Source of the DNA: Bradyrhizobium sp. Leo170
Lineage (GTDB): Bacteria; Pseudomonadota; Alphaproteobacteria; Rhizobiales; Xanthobacteraceae
DNA: 41,101 bases
Assembly (NCBI RefSeq): GCF_004296405.1
Contig: NZ_PSRR01000035.1
Coordinates: 1-41,101 of the forward strand
Direction: 5' to 3'
Position numbers and translations under genes: made by a program. A model generated the notes under the pieces. The model was not told where the DNA came from, ran no database searches, and saw only the letters and a list, made by a program, of their open reading frames with translations. Positions 24,761 to 32,316 of the stretch are shown one piece after another (position 1 is the stretch's first letter; each line of letters begins with the position of its first letter).

Positions 24761-26380
24761 CTACCCCTTCGCCATCGCGCGATAGTCGAGGCGGCGGTGG
24801 AACCAGTACTGATAGCCGGAGATATTCTTCTGCATCGCCACGTTGACGAAGGGCTGATACAGCGGAATGCGCGGCACTTCCGCGAAGGCGAGATCGACGA
24901 AACCCTTGACGTCGGTGTCGTAGGCCGCGGTGTCGCCGATCGCGGCAGCCTTGCGGGCGCCGTCGATGAACCTGTCCATCTCCGGCGACTTGTAGCTCAT
25001 GGTGTTGAACACGGAATTGTTGCCGTGATAGCACCAGTAGAAGAAGTACTCGGGATAATCGAGCCAGCCCGAGAACACATTGGTGAACAGCGGCATCTCC
25101 TTCTTGTTCAGCTCGGTGCGCCAGTTGGCGCCGGGCACCTTGTTGATGGTGGTCTTGATGCCGATCTGCGCCAGGCTTTCCTGCACCAGCACGCAGAGCG
25201 GTTCGTTGACGCCCGCAAAATTCAGATCGAAGGAGATCGTGGTCTCGAAGCCGTTGGGATAGCCGGCCTCCGCCAGCAACGCCTTGGCCTTCTCGATGTC
25301 GGTGAAATATTTGTGCGGCTGCGGCCAGGCGACCTCGGTCGGCTTGTCCTTGGGCGCGCCGAACATCGGGTTGGCAAGCCCGAACAGCACCGCGTCCATG
25401 ATCTTCTGATAGGGAATCGCGTAGGCCACGGCCTGCCGCACCTTCAGATTATCGAACGGCGGCTTGGTCACGTTCATGCCGATATACTGGATGCCGTTGG
25501 AGAACGGCAGCGACACCACGTCGAGCTTGCCGTTCGCCTTCATCTCCTGGAAATCCTTGAACGGCAGCTCATAGGAGATGTCGGCGTCGCCGCGCTCCAG
25601 CAGCGCGCGGCGGTTGCCGGCCTGCGGCACCATGCGCCAGATCACGCGCTTGATCTTCGGCATGGGTCCGCCGACCCAGGCGTCGTTGCGCTCCATGATC
25701 ACTTCGGTGCCGGCGGTCCATTTCGTCACCTTGTAGGCGCCGGAGCCCGCGGTCTGCTGCTTGGTGTATTCGAGGCCCCAAGGATCTTTTTCAGAGGCGT
25801 TCTTCTTCACCAATTCGGAGTTGACGACGCAGGGCACGATGACGGCGAGATCGGGGATCGTCAGCCGGTCCTTGGTGGCGAAATCGACCCGCACCGTGGA
25901 ATCGTCGACGATGACGAACTGCTCGGGCTTGGTCAGCGAGCCCGCACTCATCTGGAAGGTCGGGAAGCCGCCGACGCTGACCGCGCGATCGAGCGACCAT
26001 TTGACGTCCTTCGCCGTCACTGGCGCGCCGTCGTGGAATTTGGCGTTCTTCTTCAATTTGAAGGTGACGGACATGTCGCCGACATTCATGTCGTCGGCCA
26101 GTTCACCCTTGAACCTGTCGCGGTCGTAATAGGGCACGCCGCCCGGGCCGCTCTTCATCTCGTGGGCGATCAGGCGGTCGTAGCAATTCCAGGACACTTC
26201 ATAGCCGGGCACATTGGTGCCGACGCCATGGATGTCGAGATTGTTCGGGCCGCCCTCGGAAACGATCAATAGCGTCTCCGAGCGCGCATCGGCCTTGGCC
26301 GGCGACCAGATCGCGGGCGCAGGCACCATCGCGCTAGCGGCTAATCCGGACGCGGACTTCAGGAAATCGCGACGTTTCAT
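24761..26380 (-). CDS. Family 5 periplasmic substrate-binding protein (OppA/DppA-type)
   Basis: A 539-residue binding protein. The ATG at 26380 gives a twin-arginine signal (MKRRDFLKSASGLAASA), so it is probably exported folded by Tat; the ATG at 26440 adds 20 residues before the signal and is rejected. SBP_bac_5 features include FKLKKNAKFHDGAPVTAKDVKWSL (in pieces FKLKKNAKFHDG and TAKDVKWSL), KVTKWTAGTEVIMERN and VRQAVAYAIPYQKI. It is the first gene of the amide module and probably delivers its substrate. Family 5 proteins bind peptides, opines, nickel chelates and other small solutes, so the name alone says little. Confidence 0.92.
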   Translation of the reverse strand: MKRRDFLKSASGLAASAMVPAPAIWSPAKADARSETLLIVSEGGPNNLDIHGVGTNVPGYEVSWNCYDRLIAHEMKSGPGGVPYYDRDRFKGELADDMNVGDMSVTFKLKKNAKFHDGAPVTAKDVKWSLDRAVSVGGFPTFQMSAGSLTKPEQFVIVDDSTVRVDFATKDRLTIPDLAVIVPCVVNSELVKKNASEKDPWGLEYTKQQTAGSGAYKVTKWTAGTEVIMERNDAWVGGPMPKIKRVIWRMVPQAGNRRALLERGDADISYELPFKDFQEMKANGKLDVVSLPFSNGIQYIGMNVTKPPFDNLKVRQAVAYAIPYQKIMDAVLFGLANPMFGAPKDKPTEVAWPQPHKYFTDIEKAKALLAEAGYPNGFETTISFDLNFAGVNEPLCVLVQESLAQIGIKTTINKVPGANWRTELNKKEMPLFTNVFSGWLDYPEYFFYWCYHGNNSVFNTMSYKSPEMDRFIDGARKAAAIGDTAAYDTDVKGFVDLAFAEVPRIPLYQPFVNVAMQKNISGYQYWFHRRLDYRAMAKG

Positions 26381-26476
26381 GGGTGATGCTCCAACGCCCC
26401 TGGGAAATGGCGTGGAACAGGTTCGCAAGGTTTGTGCCAAGCCTTAATGGAACGTTAGCGTACGCCCAAGTCGTTG

Positions 26477-26505
26477 ATTTAACTTTCGAATATCAAGAAC
26501 GGCAA
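26477..26505 (-). promoter_or_regulatory. Possible sigma-70 promoter of the oppA operon
   Basis: On the minus strand TTGCCG (26505-26500) is followed after exactly 17 bases by TTAAAT (26482-26477). It points at oppA, leaving a leader of about 90 bases. The match to -35/-10 consensus is moderate, and other placements in this AT-rich stretch are possible. Confidence 0.35.
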
Positions 26506-26535
26506 GTTCAAACGCTGCGATCGATCGTCACCCTA

Positions 26536-26545
26536 TTGCATACAA
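26536..26545. promoter_or_regulatory. Candidate GntR (FCD) operator upstream of oppA
   Basis: TTGCATACAA, inside ATTGCATACAAAT, is a near-perfect palindrome resembling the TTGTATACAA-type sites I know for FCD GntR regulators. It lies 156 bases before the oppA start in an AT-rich stretch unlike the surrounding DNA. The GntR gene ends the same operon, so feedback control is plausible. A possible promoter (minus strand TTGCCG, 17 bp, TTAAAT; 26505-26477) lies between it and oppA. Confidence 0.5.
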
Positions 26546-26608
26546 ATCGGCATATTTGCTCACTGATTAAGCTGTTAATTTTGAACGCCCGTTTGTTAGG
26601 CGAGCCAT

Positions 26609-27562
26609 TTATGTGGCCCAAATCAGCTCTTGCAGTTCCAGGAGATCGTCAGCCTTCGCTTGCCAGCCGTCGATGCAGATGTGCCGGTTCAGGTCGCTCG
26701 CGCGGTGCAACAGCATCAAGGCCATCAGCCGCCGCTTCAGCGCGAAATCGATGTCGCTGCGGGAATATCCGAAGCCTTCGAGCAGGCTCAGCACGCGGCG
26801 CGGCCGGCCCGCGGCCATGAATGCGCCGGGGCCGAGCAGGTCGTAGTCGCGCCATCCTGCCAGCACATCGCCGAAATCGATCAATCCGCAAAGGTGCCAG
26901 CGGCCGTTACGCTGCGTCAGCATGAAGTTTTGCGGGATGTATTCGCCGGTGAGGATGACCGGCGGTTCGTGCATCGGGATCAGCTCGGCGGCGTCGCGCA
27001 AGAGATCATCGAGCCCGTCGAGGAATTTTCGCGCCAGCCCCAGCCGCTCGTGCCTGGCACGACAGCCTTCCATCTGGCTCTGCATGAACACGTCCCAGCG
27101 CGGCTCGATTTCAAGCAGCGGGCCCGGCGGCACGCGCTGAACATCGGCAATGGTCTCGCCGATCTCGGCGAGCACGCGTTCCTTGTCGGGTTCGGGTAGC
27201 GAGGGCCACAGCTCCGCACCCAGGACACCCGACACGCGCGTGATGATCAGATAGGGCCACCGGTCGCGCTCGCCTTCGGCGATGATCTCCGGAATCGGAA
27301 TCTTGACCCGCCCGCAAAGCTGCGCGAGCGACCCGCGCTCGGATACGAACTGCGCCCGCAGCACCGGCGGGAATATCTTCAGGATGAGATCATCACCGAG
27401 TCCAACGACGAGGTTGGTGCCGGTTGTGAAGACGTGAGGCGACGTGGAGGCAAATCCGTGGCTGCGGGCGATATCGATCGCGACCGGCAGCCAGCGCGAT
27501 GGGTCAGCACGCCAGGTGCGAAAGGCTTCGTAGTCGGTGAAGGCGGGTAATGACCGCGTCAT
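26609..27562 (-). CDS. Aminoglycoside phosphotransferase-fold protein with altered catalytic loop
   Basis: A 317-residue protein of the APH/choline-kinase fold. Visible elements are the nucleotide-binding N-lobe (FTTGTNLVVGLGDDLILKIF, with the Lys), the helix Glu in SERGSLAQL, and the metal-binding LIDFGDVLAGWRDYDLLGPG. The loop that normally reads HGDxxxxN is TGEYIPQN here, so the usual catalytic Asp is Glu and the His is Thr. It may be a divergent kinase for a metabolite or a non-canonical enzyme; an antibiotic-resistance role is not supported. The ATG at 27562 avoids an upstream extension (to 27613) that is translated repeat DNA. No operon partner is evident. Confidence 0.78.
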   Translation of the reverse strand: MTRSLPAFTDYEAFRTWRADPSRWLPVAIDIARSHGFASTSPHVFTTGTNLVVGLGDDLILKIFPPVLRAQFVSERGSLAQLCGRVKIPIPEIIAEGERDRWPYLIITRVSGVLGAELWPSLPEPDKERVLAEIGETIADVQRVPPGPLLEIEPRWDVFMQSQMEGCRARHERLGLARKFLDGLDDLLRDAAELIPMHEPPVILTGEYIPQNFMLTQRNGRWHLCGLIDFGDVLAGWRDYDLLGPGAFMAAGRPRRVLSLLEGFGYSRSDIDFALKRRLMALMLLHRASDLNRHICIDGWQAKADDLLELQELIWAT

Positions 27563-27577
27563 GAATTTGCGCCACGA

Positions 27578-27661
27578 CGTCATTGCGAGGAGCGATGCGA
27601 CGAAGCAATCCATTTCGACCCGCGCGGAGAAATGGATTGCTTCGCTTCGCTCGCAATGACG
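27578..27661. repeat. Dispersed palindromic repeat, family A (imperfect copy)
   Basis: The left arm starts CGTCATTGCGAGGAGCGATG and reaches GCAATCCATTTC; the right arm runs from GAAATGGATTGCTTCGC to CGCAATGACG. The left arm carries a few extra bases. It occupies the spacer between the ugpB-like and phosphotransferase-like genes, and its minus-strand reading gives the spurious MDCFVAS peptide. Confidence 0.85.
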
Positions 27662-27678
27662 GTTGGCGAGACCAATTT

Positions 27679-28989
27679 CTACCTGTCCGGATTGGCGCGC
27701 TCGAACTGGCGCAGCAGCCGGTTACCGCGTTCGACGGCCAAATCGAGCGCGGCCTGCGGCGACTGCTTGCCGGAAAAGGCCTGCTCGAGCTCCTCATCGA
27801 TGACACCGCGGATCAGCACGAAGGAGCCGAGCCGGATACCTTTCGAGTTCTCGGTCGGCGGCTTCAGCGTCAATTGCTCGATCCCGATCGCCGCGCCGGG
27901 GTTGTGGTCGTAGAAACCCTGCGAGCGCGTGAGCTCGTAAGCTGCGCGGGTGATCGGCAGATAGCCGGTTGCCTGGTGCCAGGCGGCCTGCACCTCCGGC
28001 TTCGACAAATAGGCGAAGAACTTCGCAACGCCTGCATATTCGGCCCGCGGGCGATCGCGCAGCACCCATAGCGTGGCGCCGCCGATGATGCTGTTCTGCG
28101 GCGCGCCGGTGACGTCCGGCCAATAGGGCAGCATGCCGTAGCCGACCTCGAATTTCGAGTTGGCCTTGATATCGGCGCTGGTGCCGGACGAGCCGATGAA
28201 AATGCCGCATTCGCCCTTCTGGAAGCGCGGCTCGGCCGCCTGCCCGCGACCGCTATAGTCGAACACCTTGGTGGCTTGCCATTCCACGAGCTGGGCGATG
28301 TGCTTCACCATCAGCGGATTGTTGAAGATGAGCTCCGCATCGAGCCCGCCGAAACCGTTGGCCTTGGTCGCGATCGGCACATTGTGAAAGGCTGAAAAAT
28401 TCTCGACATTGATCCAGGATGGCCACGACGTGGTGAATCCGCAAGGAGCACCGGCCGCGCGCAACCGCTTTGCCGCCGCGCCGAGTTCGGGCCAGGTCTT
28501 GGGCGCCACCTCCGGGTCGAGGCCGGCGGCGCGAAACAGATCCTTGTTGTAATAGAGGATCGGCGTCGAGGCGTTGAACGGAAACGACAGCAGATTGCCG
28601 CTGAGGTCGGCGTAGTAGCTGGTCACGGTCGGCAGGTAGGCCGACGGCAGGAACGGCTCGGACTGGTCGCGCATCAGCTCGAACACCGGATAGATCGCGC
28701 CGCGAGCCGCCATCATGGTGGCGGTGGCGATCTCGTTGACCTGGACGATAGCGGGCTGGCTGCGCGAGCGGAAAGCGAAGATCGCCGCCGTGACCGTTTC
28801 GGTGTAGTTGCCCTTGTAGCTCGGCACGATCCGGTAGTCGGACTGGGACGCGTTAAAATCGGCAGCGAGCTTCTCGACCTGCTTGCCGAGTTCTCCCGAC
28901 ATCGCGTGCCACCACATGATCTCGGTCGCGGCATGCGCGGGAGATCCGAGCAGAGTGGCCGCAAGCGCCGCTGGGTATAGGAATCTCAT
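27679..28989 (-). CDS. ugpB: UgpB-like extracellular binding protein (orphan)
   Basis: A 436-residue family 1 binding protein resembling UgpB, which collects sn-glycerol-3-phosphate or its diesters for an ABC importer. The signal peptide is MRFLYPAALAATLLG, cleaved near SPAHA. The start EIMWWHAMSGELGKQVEKL, the ILYYNKDLFRAAGLDP segment and GIFIGSSGTSADIK are typical. No UgpA, UgpE or UgpC gene is adjacent: downstream is a phosphotransferase-like gene, and upstream a divergent TRAP-type operon. It must therefore use permeases encoded elsewhere or have another role. The ribosome site at 28989 is weak. Confidence 0.85.
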   Translation of the reverse strand: MRFLYPAALAATLLGSPAHAATEIMWWHAMSGELGKQVEKLAADFNASQSDYRIVPSYKGNYTETVTAAIFAFRSRSQPAIVQVNEIATATMMAARGAIYPVFELMRDQSEPFLPSAYLPTVTSYYADLSGNLLSFPFNASTPILYYNKDLFRAAGLDPEVAPKTWPELGAAAKRLRAAGAPCGFTTSWPSWINVENFSAFHNVPIATKANGFGGLDAELIFNNPLMVKHIAQLVEWQATKVFDYSGRGQAAEPRFQKGECGIFIGSSGTSADIKANSKFEVGYGMLPYWPDVTGAPQNSIIGGATLWVLRDRPRAEYAGVAKFFAYLSKPEVQAAWHQATGYLPITRAAYELTRSQGFYDHNPGAAIGIEQLTLKPPTENSKGIRLGSFVLIRGVIDEELEQAFSGKQSPQAALDLAVERGNRLLRQFERANPDR

Positions 28990-29213
28990 AAACGATGTCA
29001 CGGTGCGCCAATCCAGGCTTTCGCGCTTGAGAAGCAAAATCAAAATCACTTTTGCCCCTGATTAAGGCTGCGTCGTTACGGTTGCAATCCGGCAAAACGT
29101 CGGAATGGCCGATTAACCGTAGATCGTCGGATAGCTATCTTTCCGGCTTCTGCTAAAAAGTATTGAACCTTTTCTTCCTGCCACAGACCATATCACAAGG
29201 GGATTTGTAGCCT

Positions 29214-30203
29214 GTGTACCGCCGCGCCGGCCTTTCGCGGATCATGAAGCTTGTTGTCGCGCTGCTGCTGACGGCGGCCGCAACGGGTGCGGCTGCGCGC
29301 GAGTTTCGGGCTTCCGATACCCAGAGCGAGGACTATCCGACCGTCCAGGCGCTGCGTTACATGGGCAGCCTGGTGGAGGAGCGAAGCGGTGGCCGTCATC
29401 ATGTGCGGGTGTTTCACTCACGGCAGCTTGGCGAGGAAAAAGAAACGCTGGAGCAGACGCGGGCGGGTGCGATCGACATCAACCGCACCAATGTGGCGCT
29501 GATCGGCGCCATGGTGCCCGCGGCCAACGTGCTGGCGATGCCCTTCCTGTTCCGCTCGGTTGAACATTTGCAGAAGGTGCTGGATGGCCCCATCGGCAAC
29601 GAGATCCTCAACTCATTCGAGGCCTACGGATTCGTCGGCTTGGCCTTCTATGATTCGGGCGCGCGCTCGATCTACAACAGCGCCCGTCCGATCCGTTCGC
29701 TCGACGACCTCAAGGGCCTGCGGATTCGGGTCCAGCAGTCGCAGCAGATGTCGGACATGATCCGCGCGCTCGGCGCCGAACCGGTCGAGCTGCCCTACGG
29801 GCAGGTCAAGACCGGCCTTGCCACTGGATTGATCGACGGCGCCGAGAACAACTGGCCGTCTTTCATCACCGCCGATCACTACAAGTTCGCAGGCTTCTAT
29901 ACGCTGACCGAACATACGATGAGCCCGGAAGTGCTGGTGATGTCGCAAAAGGCGTGGGCGAGCCTGTCGGTCGAAGACCAGGCGCTTTTCCGCGAGGCTG
30001 CGAAGCGCTCCAGCACCTTCATGCGCGAGAAGTGGAAGGACCTCGACGAGCGCTCGCGCCAGCGGGCCGAAGCCGCAGGCGTGAAGATCGTCAGCGATTT
30101 CGACCGCAGGCCGCTCGAGGCGGCGATGGCAGGGCTCTACGCCAAAGCGCAGCGCGACCCCGCGATCGCGTCATTGATCGAGCGCATCCGCAAGGTGGAG
30201 TGA
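29214..30203 (+). CDS. TRAP-type periplasmic binding protein (DctP family)
   Basis: A 329-residue DctP-family protein. The GTG at 29214 has AGGGGA about 10 bases upstream; the ATG at 29244 (MKLVVALLLTAAATGAAA, signal peptide) is an alternative start. The mature part has LGEEKETLEQTRAGAIDINR, the RSIYNSARPIRSLDDLKGLRIRV region (split as RSIYNSARPI and DDLKGLRIRV) with the ligand-binding Arg, and GLIDGAENNWPSF. No DctQ or DctM membrane subunit follows. Instead, a histidine kinase starts within 35 bases, so this protein probably presents a carboxylate-type ligand to a sensor kinase rather than to a transporter. Confidence 0.9.
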   Translation: MYRRAGLSRIMKLVVALLLTAAATGAAAREFRASDTQSEDYPTVQALRYMGSLVEERSGGRHHVRVFHSRQLGEEKETLEQTRAGAIDINRTNVALIGAMVPAANVLAMPFLFRSVEHLQKVLDGPIGNEILNSFEAYGFVGLAFYDSGARSIYNSARPIRSLDDLKGLRIRVQQSQQMSDMIRALGAEPVELPYGQVKTGLATGLIDGAENNWPSFITADHYKFAGFYTLTEHTMSPEVLVMSQKAWASLSVEDQALFREAAKRSSTFMREKWKDLDERSRQRAEAAGVKIVSDFDRRPLEAAMAGLYAKAQRDPAIASLIERIRKVE

Positions 30204-30237
30204 AGCAAGCTTGGCAGCGCCCGGACAGGATGGAGCA

Positions 30238-32316
30238 GTGGGACGGCAGGCGAGCCTCGCCGCGCGCGGCCGCGTGCACATCGTCCAGATGCTGCGGGCG
30301 GTGCCGATCCGCTGGCGCATCCTGTCGATCGCGCTGTTGAACTCGGCGGTCGTGGTGGTGCTGGCGGCATTGATCTGGAACGGCGCCACCGTGCTGCGCT
30401 CGGCCTGGGAGGACGTCCGGCAGGTCCGGGAATCCGACAAGATCCTGGCCAAGCTCGAAACCGAGACCAGCCGGCTGCAGAACCTGATCCACCGCTACAT
30501 CAACCAGCCGAGCCCCGAGCTGTTCGCCGAGATCCTGCTGCTCCGCGAAGCCGTGCTCGGCACGCTGACCACGCGCGCCGCCACCGACCCGATGCTGTCA
30601 GGATCGGTGGAGCAGCTCGAGCGCGTCACCAGCCGCTTCCTGGACGGCTTCGGCGAACTGCGCGCCGTGCAGGCAAAGATCACCAAGACCTATGAGGAGC
30701 AGGTGCTCGGGCCGGCCAAGGACATGGCCGGTCTTTACTCCATCATCGAGGGCGCCACCGGCCATCGCGACGCGCTGATCTGGCCATCGCTCGGCAAATC
30801 CCGCGAGGCCTTCACCGCGATGCTGGTGGCGGCGAACGCCTATTATCTGTCGCTCTCGAGCACATCCGCCGAAGAGGCCCGCCGCAACACCGAGACGATC
30901 GAGAAGACGATCCCGGTCATGATCGACCTCGCCGACAACGACCTGCAGCGCCTGGCGCTGGCGCGGCTGAACAAGCGGACCGAAGCGTTGCGCGAGGGAT
31001 TGGGAAAATTGACCGAGCAGCTCGCCAGCCGCACCGAGCTATTGCGCAATACCATCGACGCGAGCCAGGCCGACGCCATCGGCGTCATCGACGATCTCTC
31101 GATCAACATGCGCCAGCGCGAGCAGAAGGCGCAGGAAACCTTCGACCGGACGCTGTCGGACATTTCGCGCCGTGTGCTCTCGATCGCGGTGATCTTCCTC
31201 GGCATCATCGTTTCCGCGGGCGTCCTGATCGCGCTCTCGATCCGCCTGCCGCTGCAGCAGATCATGGCCTCGATGCACGCCATCACGTCGGGCAATTACG
31301 ATCGCCGCGTGCTGGGCACCGATGCCAAGGACGAGGTCGGCGCGATGGCGCGCGCGGTGGAAGTGTTCCGCGAGAATGCGATCGCCAAGCGCCAGGCCGA
31401 AGACGAATTGCGCGCCGCCAAGGAACGGGCCGAGAGCGCGCTGCTCGAACTCAATACGGCCCAACAGAACCTGATCGATGCGGAGCGGCTGGCGGCGCTC
31501 GGCGGCCTGGTTGCCGGCGTCGCCCATGAGGTGAACAATCCGATCGGCATCAGCCTGACGGTGGCCTCGAGCTTTGCGCGCCGCACCGAGATATTCGAGC
31601 ACGAGCTGAAATCAGAACAGTTGCGCCGCTCCAAGCTCGACGAATTCGTGAAGAGCTCGCGCGATGCCGCGCAGCAGCTCGTCGCCAACCTGCAGCGTGC
31701 GGGCGAACTGATCCAGTCGTTCAAGCAGGTGGCGGTCGATCGCTCGCATGCCGAGCGCCGCCAGTTTTCCTTGAGCGAAGCGACCGACCAGATCGTCGCC
31801 AGCCTGCGGCCGGTGCTGAAGAAAGCCGCGATCGCCCTGACCGTCGACGTGCCGGAAGGCCTGATGATCGACGGCTATCCCGGCTCCTACGGACAAATTT
31901 TAACCAATCTTTTCCTTAACGCCGTCAATCATGCCTTCGCCGACCGGCGATCGGGGACGATCACGATTTCAGCGCGGGCCCGCGGCAGCGACGACATCGA
32001 GATCATCTTCGCCGACAACGGCGCCGGCATGACGCCGGACGTGCAGCGCCAGGCGTTCGATCCATTCTTCACCACCCGGCGCAATGAAGGCGGCACCGGC
32101 CTGGGCTTGCATATTGTCTATAATCTTGTCACCCAACAGCTCGGCGGCCGCATGGTGCTGGAGTCAAGGCCGGGACAAGGCACCACTTTTCGCATTATCA
32201 TGCCGAGAATCGCCAAGGGTCAGCCAACGGGTCAGCCAACGGGTCAGCCCACGATCGCGGACCAAGCCAATGACGGAACTGCTCAATGGCCGAACAGGAC
32301 GATGTCCTCCACCTGA
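30238..32316 (+). CDS. Membrane sensor histidine kinase with HAMP domain
   Basis: A 692-residue kinase when begun at GTG 30238, which has AGGA 7 bases upstream; a TTG at 30211 is possible. Membrane helix 1 is near residues 25-45. A ~280-residue, mainly helical periplasmic domain follows, then membrane helix 2 (VLSIAVIFLGIIVSAGVLIA), HAMP (IRLPLQQIMASM to DEVGAMARAVEVF) and a coiled coil. In the kinase core, the phospho-accepting H430 lies in GVAHEVNNP, with N box NLFLNAVNHAF, G1 DNGAGM, F box FDPFFTT and G2 GGTGLGL. The tail has three GQPT repeats. It overlaps the next gene by 31 bases. The periplasmic part is large enough to dock a DctP-like protein. Confidence 0.92.
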   Translation: MGRQASLAARGRVHIVQMLRAVPIRWRILSIALLNSAVVVVLAALIWNGATVLRSAWEDVRQVRESDKILAKLETETSRLQNLIHRYINQPSPELFAEILLLREAVLGTLTTRAATDPMLSGSVEQLERVTSRFLDGFGELRAVQAKITKTYEEQVLGPAKDMAGLYSIIEGATGHRDALIWPSLGKSREAFTAMLVAANAYYLSLSSTSAEEARRNTETIEKTIPVMIDLADNDLQRLALARLNKRTEALREGLGKLTEQLASRTELLRNTIDASQADAIGVIDDLSINMRQREQKAQETFDRTLSDISRRVLSIAVIFLGIIVSAGVLIALSIRLPLQQIMASMHAITSGNYDRRVLGTDAKDEVGAMARAVEVFRENAIAKRQAEDELRAAKERAESALLELNTAQQNLIDAERLAALGGLVAGVAHEVNNPIGISLTVASSFARRTEIFEHELKSEQLRRSKLDEFVKSSRDAAQQLVANLQRAGELIQSFKQVAVDRSHAERRQFSLSEATDQIVASLRPVLKKAAIALTVDVPEGLMIDGYPGSYGQILTNLFLNAVNHAFADRRSGTITISARARGSDDIEIIFADNGAGMTPDVQRQAFDPFFTTRRNEGGTGLGLHIVYNLVTQQLGGRMVLESRPGQGTTFRIIMPRIAKGQPTGQPTGQPTIADQANDGTAQWPNRTMSST
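32218..32253 (+). repeat. In-frame 12-bp tandem repeat, three copies
   Basis: GGTCAGCCAACG occurs twice and GGTCAGCCCACG once, head to tail, adding GQPT-GQPT-GQPT to the C-terminus of the sensor kinase. As the unit is a multiple of three, copy-number change would not break the frame. It lies about 30 bases before the start of the next gene. Confidence 0.9.

Noticed and set aside
24797..26272. Plus-strand open frame of 491 codons
   Set aside because: It is the antisense shadow of the oppA-type gene, with no recognisable motif or ribosome site.
26609..27562. Aminoglycoside resistance gene
   Set aside because: Only the general fold matches. The catalytic HGD loop is altered and no resistance-gene context (integron, IS or plasmid features) is present.
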